This document shows, piece after piece, positions 34,474 to 43,294 of a stretch of 64,000 nt of DNA. Position 1 is the stretch's first letter; each line of letters opens with the position of its first letter. Both the position numbers and the translations under genes were made by a program. The notes under the pieces were generated by a model. That model was not told the DNA's origin and ran no database searches. It worked only from the letters and a program-made list of their open reading frames with translations. Source of the DNA: Thermoanaerobaculia bacterium (lineage in GTDB: Bacteria > Acidobacteriota > Thermoanaerobaculia > Gp7-AA8); contig JADGNY010000006.1 in assembly GCA_017883235.1 (NCBI GenBank), forward strand, positions 40,681 to 104,680. The letters are read 5' to 3'.

Positions 34474-37400
34474 TCATCCTCGGAACCCGAATCCGGCCGG
34501 CTCGCTCTTCCGCACGCTGCAGGTCAGCGCTTTCGTTTCCATGATGCGCACGTTCGGCTCCTCGGATATGGCCACAAGGTCGTTGACCACGTCGCCCTTC
34601 ACCAATCCGCGGCCGCCCCAATGATACGGAAGGCCGACCTGGTGGATGCGGCGTCCCTGGACGTCGAGCGAGGGCATGCGGGCGGTTACCAGAGCGCGCG
34701 CTTCGATCTCGCCGCGCGCGGTCGATACGATCACGTGGTCGCCGTTCGCGGCGCCGATCTCCGCGGCCAGCTCCGGCGAGATTTCGGCGAACAACTCGGG
34801 CTGCAGCTCGGCGAGATGGGCCAGCGTGCGCGACATCGCTCCCGAGGTGTGGTGCTCGGTGAGGCGATAGGTCGTGAGGATGTGCGGAAAACGCGCATCG
34901 GGGGACATCGCGTAGGCGTTGTCGGGGCGCTCCTTCCTGTCGGCGGCAGGATTGGTGAGCTGATCGGGATAGAGAGCGTTGCCGAGGTTCGACTCCAGAG
35001 GCTCATAGTGCGCCGGAAGTGGACCGTCCTTCAGCCCCGACGGGACGAAGAGCCAGCCCACTCCGTCGGGATGCATGATGAATGGTGCGTCGCCGGGGAG
35101 GGCTTCATCGCCGCCCTTGTCAGGATCGCCCTTCGCATCGGGATGCTTCGTCTTCGTGAAGTCCGCGACGTCGTCACCACCCCATTCGCCCTTCGATTCA
35201 TCCCACCAGACGAGCTTCTTTCGCTCGCTCCATGGCGTTCCGTCCGGTGCCGCGGAGGCACGGTTATAGAGGATGCGGCGATCGAGCGGCCAGGCGAATC
35301 CCCAGCCGTGTCCGTATCGTCCACGCGCCGCGCGGCCGTTGGCTTTGTTCTCTCCGTCGTAAACGCCGGAGTAAATCCAGCAGCCGCAGGAGGTGGTGCC
35401 GTCAGCCTTGAGCTCAGTGAAATTCTTGATCGGCGCACGCGAAGGATGAATGCTGAAGGATGAAGGATGAGCGGTTTCGCCATTGCTTTCTTCATCCTTC
35501 ATCCTTCCGCCTTCATCCTTCGAAGCCTCCTTCCATCCGTGGATCTCCCGCAGCACGGCCTCAGGATCCGGCTCTTCGATCGCGCCGTAGCACGGGTAGT
35601 CCCACGTCAGCGCGCGGAGGCCGGCATCGCGCGGAGCGTCCGTCGCCTTTTCCTTCAGCAGCCGCCCGAGGTGATAGAGGAAGTGCAGCTCGCTGCGCGC
35701 GTCGCCGGGTGGCTCGATGGCCTGCTCGCGCCATTGCAGGAGGCGCTGCGTGTTGGTGAACGTCCCGGCCTTCTCGACGTGCGACGCGGCCGGAAAGAGA
35801 AAGACCTCGGTCCCGATCTCTTCGGTGCGCAACTCGCCGCTGGCGATCTCCGGCGAATCGAGCCAGAAGGTGGCCGTCTCGATCTCGACGAGGTCGCGGA
35901 CGACGAGCCACTTCAGCTTCGACAGTGCCTTGCGTTCCAGCCGCGCGTTCGGCGCGCCGACGGCGGGGTTCTGTCCCATGACCAGGAGCCCCTCGAGCTT
36001 GCCGTCGGCCATGTCCAGCCAGTAGCCGAAGTGCGAATGATCGCCGGTCAGCCGCGGCAGCCACCCGAATCCGAAGTCGTTCTCTTTCGTCGCCGCGTCG
36101 CCGTAATAGGACTTGAGCAGCGAGACGATGTACTTGTCGATGTTGAACCACCACCCCTTCGACGACTGATGCAGCTTGATCCAGGCCGCGAGCGAGCTGT
36201 CGTCGTCCGCGTTGTGCATCGGCATCGGCAGGTAGCCGGGGAGGATGTCGTAGAGCGTCGGAATGTCGGTCGATCCCTGGATCGACGCGTGGCCCCGCAG
36301 AGCCATGATCCCGCCGCCCGGCCGCCCGATGTTGCCGAGGAGCAGTTGCAGGATGGCCGCGGCGCGGATGATCTGCACGCCGGAGGAGTGCTGCGTCCAG
36401 CCGACGGCGTAGCAGATGGCGCCGGTTTTGTCGCGTCCGGAAGCGCTGGTGAAGATGTCGGCGACCTCGAGGAATCGCTCCTTCGCGATGCCGCAGTTCT
36501 GCTCGACCATCTCCGGCGTATAGCGCGCGAAGTGACGCTTGAGCAGTTGGAACACGCAGCGGGGATGCTGGAGCGTCCGGTCCTGATGCGGCGCGTGCAG
36601 ATTCTGTGTTTCGCCGCCGCTGTCCTTGCCGTGCCCTCCCCGCTCCTCGGCCATGCCTGCTTGCGGCAAGGGCTCCGCTCCCTCGTAGAGCCAAGTTTTC
36701 CCGTCGTACCGCTTCTTTTCCGGATCCCAGCCGCTGAACAATCCGCCGAGGTCCTCGGTATCCTGAAAGTCCTCGCGCAGGATCGTGGGAGCGTTCGTGT
36801 AGTGGACGACGTAGTCGCGAAAGTAACGATCGTTACTCAGCGTGTAGTTGATCATCGCACCGAGAAAGACGATGTCGCTCCCCGCGCGCAGCGGCAGCCA
36901 GTAGTCGGACATCGCCGACGTGCGGTTGAAGCGCGGATCGACGTGGATGACCTTCGCGCCGTTCTTCTCGCGCGCCTCGATCACCCACTGGAAGCCGACC
37001 GGGTGGTTCTCCGCCATCGACGATCCCATGATGAGAATGGCATCGGAGTTGGCGAGATCATTCGGCGCGGTCGTCGCGCCGCCTCTTCCGAACGAGGTCC
37101 CCAGACCGGGGACCGTGGAGCTGTGTCATATCCGGGCCTGGTTGCTGATGCAAACCATGCCCAGACCTCCCGTGAAGAGTTTCTTGATGAGGTAGTTCTC
37201 TTCGTTGTCGAGCGTTGCGCCGCCGAGGTGGGCCATGCCGGTGCACTGCATGACCGGTTTGCCGTCCAGCGACTCGGTGAAGGTACGCTCGCGCGTCTCC
37301 CACATCCGCCGCGCCACCATGCGCATGGCCCGATCGAGCGGGATCTCGGTCCACTCGCGCGAGTACGGCGCGCGGTACTTCACTCTGGTGGCGCGCCCCT

Positions 37401-37686
37401 CGTGCGTGACGAGCTGATACGACGCCGCCCCTTTCGGGCAGAGGTGCCCGCGAGAGATCGGCGACTCGGGATCGCCTTCGATCGATACGATCTTGCCGTC
37501 GCGATGGTAAACAAGCTGGCCACATCCAACGCCGCAGTAGGGGCAGATGGAACGCGTCACGTCCGCGCCGTCGCTCTTCGGCCGCAACGCGTGCGTCGCT
37601 TCCGACATCGATTCGACGCCGGTGCCGTCGGCGCCGCTCTTCAACTGGCGGATGAGCGGCCATTTCAGGAGGAGCTCGGCAAGCAT
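34474..37686 (-). CDS. fdhA: Selenocysteine formate dehydrogenase alpha subunit
   Basis: Reading the TGA at 37126-37128 as selenocysteine (residue 187) gives one 1070-residue molybdopterin formate dehydrogenase. Before it are a 4Fe-4S site (CPYCGVGCGQLVYHRDGKIV with RGHLCPKG) and MAHLGGATLDNEENYLIKKL. The junction is ISNQARI-U-HSSTVPGLGTSFGRGG, matching the NQAR-U-H site of FdnG-type enzymes. After it come GSSMAENHPVGFQWV, VDPRFNRTSAMSDYWLPLRA and GRPGGGIMALRGH. The SECIS loop is at 37096-37114. No Tat signal is visible. An in-frame hairpin insertion (35442-35525, about residues 720-748) adds KDEGGRMKDEESNG-like residues before TSCGCWIYSG. The ATG at 37686 has TACACT 6 bases upstream, suggesting a leaderless mRNA. 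Confidence 0.93.
35442..35525. repeat. Inverted repeat inserted in frame in fdhA
   Basis: GAAGGATGAATGCTGAAGGA followed by TGAAGGATGAG is mirrored by TTCATCCTTCATCCTTCC and TTCATCCTTCG. It has the same build as the intergenic hairpins but lies inside the coding frame, preserved without a stop or a shift. Confidence 0.85.
37096..37114 (-). promoter_or_regulatory. Bacterial SECIS hairpin of fdhA
   Basis: On the minus strand GGTCCCC-GGTCT-GGGGACC forms a 7-base stem with loop GGUCU, 11 bases after the UGA. The loop matches the GGUCU apical motif of the E. coli fdhF SECIS bound by SelB. Confidence 0.85.
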
Positions 37687-37692
37687 GGCGCT

Positions 37693-37698
37693 AGTGTA
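37693..37698 (-). promoter_or_regulatory. -10 box TACACT of fdhA
   Basis: TACACT on the minus strand ends 6 bases before the ATG at 37686. It lies just inside the edge of the 21-bp array. Confidence 0.5.
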
Positions 37699-37713
37699 TG
37701 CAAAGAAGGGGAT

Positions 37714-38202
37714 CCCGGAGGCAGTTAGTGGCCTCCCGGAGGCAGTTAGTGGCCTCCCAGAGGCAGTTAATGGCCTCCCAGAGGCAGTTAATGGCCTCCC
37801 AGAGGCAGTTAATGGACACCCGGAGGCAGTTAATACGCTCCCGGAGGCAGTTGAACTGCCTCTCGGAGGCAGTTAATACGCTCCCGGAGGCAGTTGAACT
37901 GCCTCTCGGAGGCAGTTAATACGCTCCTGGAGGCAGTTGAACTGCCTCTCGGAGGCAGTTAATACGCTCGTGGAGGCAGTTGAACTGCCTCTCGAAGGCA
38001 GTTAATACGCTCCTGGAGGCAGTTAACACGCTCGTGGAGGCAGTTGAACTGCCTCTCGGAGGCAGTTAATACGCTCCTGGAGGCAGTTAACACGCTCCTG
38101 GAGGCAGTTGAATTGCCTCTCGGAGGCAGTTAATACGCTCCTGGAGGCCGTTAACAGACTCCGGGAGGCCGTTACCGCGCTCTCGGAGGCAGTTAATGTA
38201 AC
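37714..38202. repeat. 21/22-bp tandem array, 23 units, in a divergent promoter region
   Basis: Units of 21 bases (six of 22) are built on GGAGGCAGTTAATACGCTCC. Alternate units carry GGCAGTTGAACTGCCT, which makes small palindromes with the next GAGGCAG. The array fills the space between the divergent fdhA and glycosidase starts. It is not coding: the frames it opens are heptapeptide artefacts. Confidence 0.9.
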
Positions 38203-38207
38203 TAACT

Positions 38208-38213
38208 TAGACT
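38208..38213 (+). promoter_or_regulatory. -10 box TAGACT, leaderless start
   Basis: TAGACT ends 7 bases before the ATG at 38221 and follows the last repeat unit of the array directly. Confidence 0.45.
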
Positions 38214-38220
38214 AATGTTC

Positions 38221-41200
38221 ATGCGTCCGTGGCCTCTGATCCCGATCCTTCTCCTTCTCGCCGCTGCCGCATCCGCGTCCGTCATCGACGACCTCGATGA
38301 TGTCTCGAAGTGGACTGCAGCCCCCTCGGATGGCGTATCGCTGGCGCTGGCCGAGGATCGCGGCGCGATGCGCATGGACTTCGATTTTCGCGGACATGGC
38401 GGATGGGCGGCGGCGCGGCGGAAGGTCAGCATCGACCTGCAGGACAACTATCGTTTCTCTTTTCGCCTGCGCGGAGAGACACCGCCCAACACGCTGGAGA
38501 TCAAGTTCATCGATCCGTCGGGAGAGAACGTCTGGTGGGTGCGGCGGGTGGCGTGGGAGTTTCCACGCGATTGGACGGACGTAGTCGCCGACAAGCGGAA
38601 CATCGAGTTCGCCTGGGGACCGTCGTCCAACCATGTATTGACGAAGATCGGCGCCATCGAGGTGACGGTGACCGCGGCGACAGGCGGCAAGGGGAGCGTC
38701 TGGCTCGACCGCATTACGTTCGATGAATTGCCCGCCGATATGTCGATGCCGCTGGTCACCGCGACGAGTGCACAGTCGGGGCAGACCGCCGATCGGGCCA
38801 TGGACGGACGCGCCGACACATCGTGGCATTCGGCCGAGGGCGGCTCGCAGTCGCTGACGATCGACTTTCGTACGGTACGAGAATTCGGCGGGCTGACCGT
38901 GCAATGGAACGGAAGCGATTTCGCCACCGACTACGACGTTGCCACATCAGCCGATGGGAAGCAGTGGAGCACCGCACGCAGCGTTCGCGGCGGCAATGGC
39001 GGGCGCGATTATCTGCAGACGCCGAACGCGACGGCGCGATACGTCCGTCTGAACCTGATTCACGGCGCCGCCGGCTACGCCATCAGCGAGATCACCGTCG
39101 AGCCGCCTCGCTTCGGCGATCGGATGATCGATGTCTACCAACGAATGGCGCACGATGCACCGCGCGGCCGCTATCCGCGCGGGCTCGTCGGGGAGCTCGC
39201 CTATTGGACGATCTTCGCAGTCGACCGCGACGAGGGAGCCAAACCGCTGCTATCGGAAGACGGAGCCATCGAGACCCCCGCCGGATTCACCCTCGAGCCG
39301 TTCGTGCGCATCGACGGCCGGCTCATGACCTGGGCCGATGTGACGACCTCGCAGTCGCTGGAACAGAACTCGTTACCGCTGCCGTCGACGACCTGGCGGC
39401 ATCCGAAGTTCTCCCTGGAGATCGCCCCCTTCGGCGCCGGGACCGCTGCTGCACCGATCGGCTACGCGCGTTATCGCCTCCGAAACACGAGCACCCGCAC
39501 GGAGCACGTGCAGTTCTATGTCGCCATCCGTCCGCTGCGCGTTACGCCGCCGTGGTTTGAATTGAACATCGCTGAGCTCACAGCGCCGATTCATTCGATC
39601 AAGTGGAGCGGGAGCGAATTCGCGGTCGACGACACACGCATCGTTCCGCTGACGAAGCCGTCGTCGATCGCGGCGTCAACGTTCGACGGCGGCGACGCAA
39701 GCGAGATGCTTGATGCGTTCGTACGGGAGTCGGGGGTCGGGGGTCGGGAGTCGGAGCGAAGGGAAGTTTCGCATTCCGTTAGCCCCTCTCCGACCCCCGA
39801 CCCCCGACTCCCGACCCCCGAAACGGACCCTCAACATCACGCCTCCGCCCTCATGCGCTGGGACCTTTCGCTCGCACCCGGCGAAGAACGCCTGATCGAT
39901 ATCGCGACGCCTCTGCACGCTCATGACCCGCAAGCGATCCCGCGCGACGTCACCCACCAGCGCGCGGCAGCCATCGCTTACTGGCGCAAGATCGTCGATC
40001 ACGTCCAGATCGACATCCCGGCCGCGCGCGATCTCGTCGACACCGCCCGCGCCACCGTCGCCTACAACCTCCTCGGGCGCGACGGTCCGGCCATCCGCGG
40101 TGGTGCGCGCAACTACCGGCGAAGCTGGATCCGCGACGGCTCGCTGGCGTCGACGATGCTGCTCCGCTTCGGACTCGACGACGACGTACGCGACTACATC
40201 CGCTGGTTCGCGCCGTACCAGTTTGCCAGCGGAAAGATCCCCTGCTGCGTCGACACCCGCGGCGCCGACCCGGTCGATGAACACGACAGCCACGGCGAGT
40301 TCATCTACCTCGTCGCCGAATACGCGCGGTTGACCGGCGATCGCTCGCTCGCTCGCGAGATCTGGCCGCACGTGGAGAAGGCGGCGGATTACATCGATGT
40401 GCTGAGGAAGGCCGGGGTCGGGGGTCGGGGGTCGGGGGTCGGAGCCAACCGACAACCGACAACCGACAACCTCTTCACCGGCCTGCTCCCTCCGTCAATC
40501 AGCCACGAAGGCTACTCCGCGAAACCGATGCATTCGTACTGGGATGACTTCTTTGCGCTTCGCGGCCTGAAAGATGCGACATGGCTGGCGGATCAACTCG
40601 GCGACGGTGACGCGGCCAAGCGGTTCGCAACGAGCCGCGACGAGTTCGCCCACGACTTTCACGCCTCGATTCAGCGCGCGATCGAGCATCACCACATCGA
40701 CTACATCCCCGGCTGTGCGGACCTCGGCGATTTCGATCCGACGTCGACGACCATCGGCATCGAGCCCGGCGGCGATCTGGCCAACCTGCCGCACGATGCC
40801 GTCATCGACGAGTTCACCCGCGCCTGGGATGAGTCGCTGGCGCGAATGGAAGGACGCCGTCCGTGGAAGGACTACACGCCGTACGAGCTTCGCCAGGTCG
40901 GCGCGTTCGTTCACCTTGGATGGCGCGATCGCGCACAACGTCTCCTCGCCTTCTTCCTCGACGACCGCCGCCCATCCGGCTGGAAACAATGGGCCGAGGT
41001 CGTTGCCCAGGATTACCGAAGCCCAACCTACCTCGGCGACATCCCCCACCTCTGGGTCGGCTCCGACTTCGTCCGCTCCTTCATCGACATGATCGTCTAC
41101 GAACGCGAAGAGGACGACGCCCTCGTCCTAGGCGCCGGGATTCCATCGTCGTGGCTCGACAAAGGCGTCCGCGTGCATGCCCTGCGCACGATCTACGGCC

Positions 41201-41352
41201 CGCTCGACTTTTCCGCGCGCCGCGTGGGTGGGGGTGTAATCGTAACGATCAGCGGGGTCCAAGTGCCGAAGGGTGGGATCGTGTTGATGCTGCCGGGAGT
41301 TGGCGAGCGCGTCATCCGGCATTTGCCTGCGACCATCGAACAGACGCAGTAA
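38221..41352 (+). CDS. Exported discoidin-domain six-hairpin glycosidase-like protein
   Basis: This 1043-residue protein has a signal peptide (MRPWPLIPILLLLAAAASA). A jelly-roll carbohydrate-binding region follows (about 20-170). An F5/8-type C (discoidin) domain spans about 175-300 (DRAMDGRADTSWHSAEGG, LTVQWNGSDFATDYDV). A C-terminal (alpha/alpha)6 barrel has RRSWIRDGSLASTMLLRF, ADYID and GDFDPTSTTIGIEPGG. It is likely a periplasmic or secreted glucan- or glycan-active enzyme. Two in-frame hairpin repeats interrupt it: about residues 502-538 (39726-39835) and 730-750 (40412-40470), both low-complexity VGG/PTP stretches. The start at 38221 gives the better signal peptide; ATG 38215 is the alternative. 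Confidence 0.82.
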   Translation: MRPWPLIPILLLLAAAASASVIDDLDDVSKWTAAPSDGVSLALAEDRGAMRMDFDFRGHGGWAAARRKVSIDLQDNYRFSFRLRGETPPNTLEIKFIDPSGENVWWVRRVAWEFPRDWTDVVADKRNIEFAWGPSSNHVLTKIGAIEVTVTAATGGKGSVWLDRITFDELPADMSMPLVTATSAQSGQTADRAMDGRADTSWHSAEGGSQSLTIDFRTVREFGGLTVQWNGSDFATDYDVATSADGKQWSTARSVRGGNGGRDYLQTPNATARYVRLNLIHGAAGYAISEITVEPPRFGDRMIDVYQRMAHDAPRGRYPRGLVGELAYWTIFAVDRDEGAKPLLSEDGAIETPAGFTLEPFVRIDGRLMTWADVTTSQSLEQNSLPLPSTTWRHPKFSLEIAPFGAGTAAAPIGYARYRLRNTSTRTEHVQFYVAIRPLRVTPPWFELNIAELTAPIHSIKWSGSEFAVDDTRIVPLTKPSSIAASTFDGGDASEMLDAFVRESGVGGRESERREVSHSVSPSPTPDPRLPTPETDPQHHASALMRWDLSLAPGEERLIDIATPLHAHDPQAIPRDVTHQRAAAIAYWRKIVDHVQIDIPAARDLVDTARATVAYNLLGRDGPAIRGGARNYRRSWIRDGSLASTMLLRFGLDDDVRDYIRWFAPYQFASGKIPCCVDTRGADPVDEHDSHGEFIYLVAEYARLTGDRSLAREIWPHVEKAADYIDVLRKAGVGGRGSGVGANRQPTTDNLFTGLLPPSISHEGYSAKPMHSYWDDFFALRGLKDATWLADQLGDGDAAKRFATSRDEFAHDFHASIQRAIEHHHIDYIPGCADLGDFDPTSTTIGIEPGGDLANLPHDAVIDEFTRAWDESLARMEGRRPWKDYTPYELRQVGAFVHLGWRDRAQRLLAFFLDDRRPSGWKQWAEVVAQDYRSPTYLGDIPHLWVGSDFVRSFIDMIVYEREEDDALVLGAGIPSSWLDKGVRVHALRTIYGPLDFSARRVGGGVIVTISGVQVPKGGIVLMLPGVGERVIRHLPATIEQTQ
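39726..39835. repeat. In-frame inverted repeat with GGGGTCGG arms
   Basis: GGGAGTCGGGGGTCGGGGGT is mirrored by CCCCCGACCCCCGACTCCC. It is inside the coding frame and adds about 36 residues without a stop. Related phrases are at 40412-40470 and 41996-42022. Confidence 0.85.
40412..40470. repeat. In-frame GGGGTCGG / CCGACAA tandem repeat
   Basis: A tandem of GGGGTCGG followed by CAACCGACAACCGACAAC sits inside the same gene, keeping the frame open (KAGVGGRGSGVGANRQPTTD). The arms do not fully complement, so it forms only a partial hairpin. Confidence 0.75.
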
Positions 41353-41366
41353 CCAGGTCGTTTGCG

Positions 41367-41537
41367 TTACGACGTCCGTTTCGCAGCGCGCTTCTTTTTC
41401 GGTTGGGGTGGTTCAGGAACCGAGGCGGATCCATCTTTGATCTGAGCTGCGAATCGGTTTGGCTTTGATGCCGAGTAATCGAATCGATACTCAGGACGCA
41501 TCGCACCGACGGTCTTCTTAGGAGAAGCTTTTCTCAT
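41367..41537 (-). CDS. BrnA-like antitoxin remnant
   Basis: A 56-residue frame reads MRPEYRFDYSASKPNRFAAQ and ends PPQPKKKRAAKRTS. MRPEYRFDYSASKPN resembles the MREEYDFSKSRPN opening of BrnA antitoxins, but the usual DNA-binding RHH part is missing. It continues in frame from the BrnT-like fragment upstream, without the stop expected between two genes. It is probably a decayed pair. Confidence 0.45.
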   Translation of the reverse strand: MRKASPKKTVGAMRPEYRFDYSASKPNRFAAQIKDGSASVPEPPQPKKKRAAKRTS

Positions 41538-41640
41538 AGTCTGCTCGCTCGAACGAAGTCGCTTTCGGGCGGTGATAATCCTTACGTGATCAGAATACTC
41601 CACGAATACCACGTGCTCGACAGTTTGCCCCGAGAGCCTT
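41538..41640 (-). pseudogene. BrnT-like toxin C-terminal fragment
   Basis: The minus strand reads RLSGQTVEHVVFVEYSDHVR then IITARKRLRSSEQ, matching the last third of BrnT (VVHTE..IRIISARRAT). The N-terminal two thirds are absent. In their place lies the dispersed CCTTCTCCCCC repeat at 41660-41725, so the repeat probably replaced the 5' end. Confidence 0.6.
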
Positions 41641-41659
41641 GCCACTCCCTTCGTCGAGA

Positions 41660-41725
41660 GTCCTTCTCCCCCAGCGGTTTCTTGCGGGGGGAGAAGGTGC
41701 CGAAGGCGGATGAGGGGGGCGTATG
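41660..41725. repeat. Dispersed CCTTCTCCCCC/GGGGGAGAAGGTGCCGAAGG repeat
   Basis: CCTTCTCCCCCAGCGG, loop, then GGGGGGAGAAGGTGCCGAAG and GCGGATGAG. Copies are at 41805-41872 (inverted) and 63866-63922. This hairpin family is widespread in other GC-rich bacteria. Confidence 0.85.
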
Positions 41726-41804
41726 CGCGACATGAACGATTTTGCAGCACGGGCCTCGAGGCAGCCTAAAAGCACGAGTCGTGCGCAAATTACGTACGCG
41801 TGAA

Positions 41805-41872
41805 GCGCCCCCTCATCCGCCTTCGGCACCTTCTCCCCCAGCTGAAAAGCGCGGGGGGAGAAGGGCTCTCGA
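41805..41872. repeat. Dispersed GGGGGAGAAGG repeat, inverted copy
   Basis: CCTCATCCGCCTTCGGCACC then TTCTCCCCCAGC and GCGGGGGGAGAAGG. It is inverted relative to the copy at 41660-41725. The stretch 41751-42028 holds this repeat and no credible gene. Confidence 0.85.
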
Positions 41873-42028
41873 TTGGAGGGCCTGCCGAGAATGAACCGTC
41901 GCGCGACTCCACATCCTCCGAAGCTTCGCCGCATCCCAACGAAGTGACCGCCATTCCATTCAGTGTTGTGAGAAATGCGGATTAGAGCTTCGCCCCCCGA
42001 CACTCGACACCCGACACCCGCCTCAGGT

Positions 42029-42034
42029 TAAGAT
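42029..42034 (+). promoter_or_regulatory. -10 box TAAGAT, leaderless GTG start
   Basis: TAAGAT ends 6 bases before the GTG at 42041, with no Shine-Dalgarno. Confidence 0.5.
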
Positions 42035-42040
42035 TACCCC

Positions 42041-42388
42041 GTGGCCATACCTCCCGAAGTTCGTGCCGACGCGGAAACCGCGCTCACCGAGTTCTGTCAT
42101 CAGCAGAACTCATCCGCGGAAGTGGCGGATCAATCGCGATGTGAATTCGAGATTCTCGAGAACCACGTTATCCTGGTCGAGAGGCGGCCATCCTTCCTCA
42201 ACCACCTCGAATGGACCTCGGTGCCGAAAGCGAAGTTCCGCTACTCGCCCGCGAAAAGCGTCTGGTCGCTCTACTGGCCCGACACCGACCAGCGATGGCA
42301 CCGGTTGTCGAGCGCGAAGACGGCCAAAGACCTCCGCGTGCTGCTCAAGGCGGTCGCTACCGACACCTCGGGCGTGTTCTGGGTCTGA
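42041..42388 (+). CDS. DUF3024 protein
   Basis: The 115-residue protein has the DUF3024 pattern (EFEILENHVILVERRPSF, AKFRYSPAKSVWSLYWPDTD with QRWHRL). It is a small cytoplasmic protein of unknown function, found in many bacteria. The GTG start follows TAAGAT by 6 bases. It converges on the DUF3108 gene. Confidence 0.8.
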   Translation: MAIPPEVRADAETALTEFCHQQNSSAEVADQSRCEFEILENHVILVERRPSFLNHLEWTSVPKAKFRYSPAKSVWSLYWPDTDQRWHRLSSAKTAKDLRVLLKAVATDTSGVFWV

Positions 42389-42467
42389 AAGATCTACGCG
42401 GCAGAAGATTCGCACGACACTGTCGACTGAGCCTTGGGCAACCAACGCTGCCGGCCGTGCCGGCCCG

Positions 42468-43256
42468 TCACTTCGCGGCCTGCATGAACGCGCACGAATC
42501 GATCGACTGAAGGTCGAGCTGCAGCGAGGCCATGCTCTGAATGATCTCGATGCGGAACGGGATGCGCCGCGCGTCGTCGGAGATCCAGATCTTCATGCCG
42601 CCCGGCCACTTCCTGCCGCCGGGCGCGTCGACGAACTCGAATCCGCTCGCTCCGATCTGCTGATTGCCGATCGTAAAGACGCGGCGGTCGGCTGGGCGCA
42701 CGATCACCGGATACGACTTTCCGTCCGAGTAGATCGTCGTGGCCACCGGGCCGTGGATTGTGGCGGCATTCTGGCGGAGATAGTGAATGGCGCTGACGAC
42801 GTCGTGGAACGATCCCGCCGGAATCGGATCGGTCTTGTCCCACTGCTTCTCCGGCGTTTCCTTGTGCAAGTGGGCCACGCCGCTGCCGTAGTCGAAGAGC
42901 GTCCGCTCCTTGCGCGACTTATCCTTCCAGACGTACGCGTGATACGTCATCAGCGTCCGCCCCCCGGAAGGATCCATCTGCGTCTCGTACGCGTAAAAGC
43001 CGCTCGCGGACGCGGTGATGAGGAGCGAGCTGTCGATGAAATTCCGGCCCGGGGTGGGATACGTCGTCTTCAACTCACCGACGCCTGAGGTCGGGAACAT
43101 GATCCCGGCAATCCACGAGAGGCCGCCGCGCAGCTTCCAGGCATAGCGATACGACTCGACGTTGGCCGGGCCGCGGCAGTTGAGGTCGACCGCACTCGCA
43201 GCCGGAATCGCGCTGGCAAACGCGAGTGCAAGAATCGAGTAACGGATTGGCTTCAT
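42468..43256 (-). CDS. DUF3108 exported protein
   Basis: The 262-residue protein has a signal peptide (MKPIRYSILALAFASAIPAA). The DUF3108 beta-barrel-like pattern follows: SYRYAWKLRGGLSWIAGI, ETQMDPSGGRTLMTYHAYVW, and KIWISDDARRIPFRIEI near the C-terminus. It is presumed periplasmic; the function is unknown. Start is taken at the signal peptide; an in-frame ATG at 43274 is possible. Confidence 0.85.
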   Translation of the reverse strand: MKPIRYSILALAFASAIPAASAVDLNCRGPANVESYRYAWKLRGGLSWIAGIMFPTSGVGELKTTYPTPGRNFIDSSLLITASASGFYAYETQMDPSGGRTLMTYHAYVWKDKSRKERTLFDYGSGVAHLHKETPEKQWDKTDPIPAGSFHDVVSAIHYLRQNAATIHGPVATTIYSDGKSYPVIVRPADRRVFTIGNQQIGASGFEFVDAPGGRKWPGGMKIWISDDARRIPFRIEIIQSMASLQLDLQSIDSCAFMQAAK

Positions 43257-43294
43257 GAGCGCGGTTGGAAACATGACGTCTGAGGCGTAAATGC

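Noticed and set aside
37030..37125. Frameshift or nonsense mutation splitting fdhA in two genes
   Set aside because: The TGA is at the selenocysteine position and is followed by a matching SECIS hairpin.
35467..37728. 753-codon plus-strand frame opposite fdhA
   Set aside because: Shadow; the minus strand encodes the conserved FdhA protein.
37714..38202. CRISPR array or coding repeat (frames at 37547-37919)
   Set aside because: No spacers exist between units, and the EAVNTLP-type frame is a by-product of the 21-base period.
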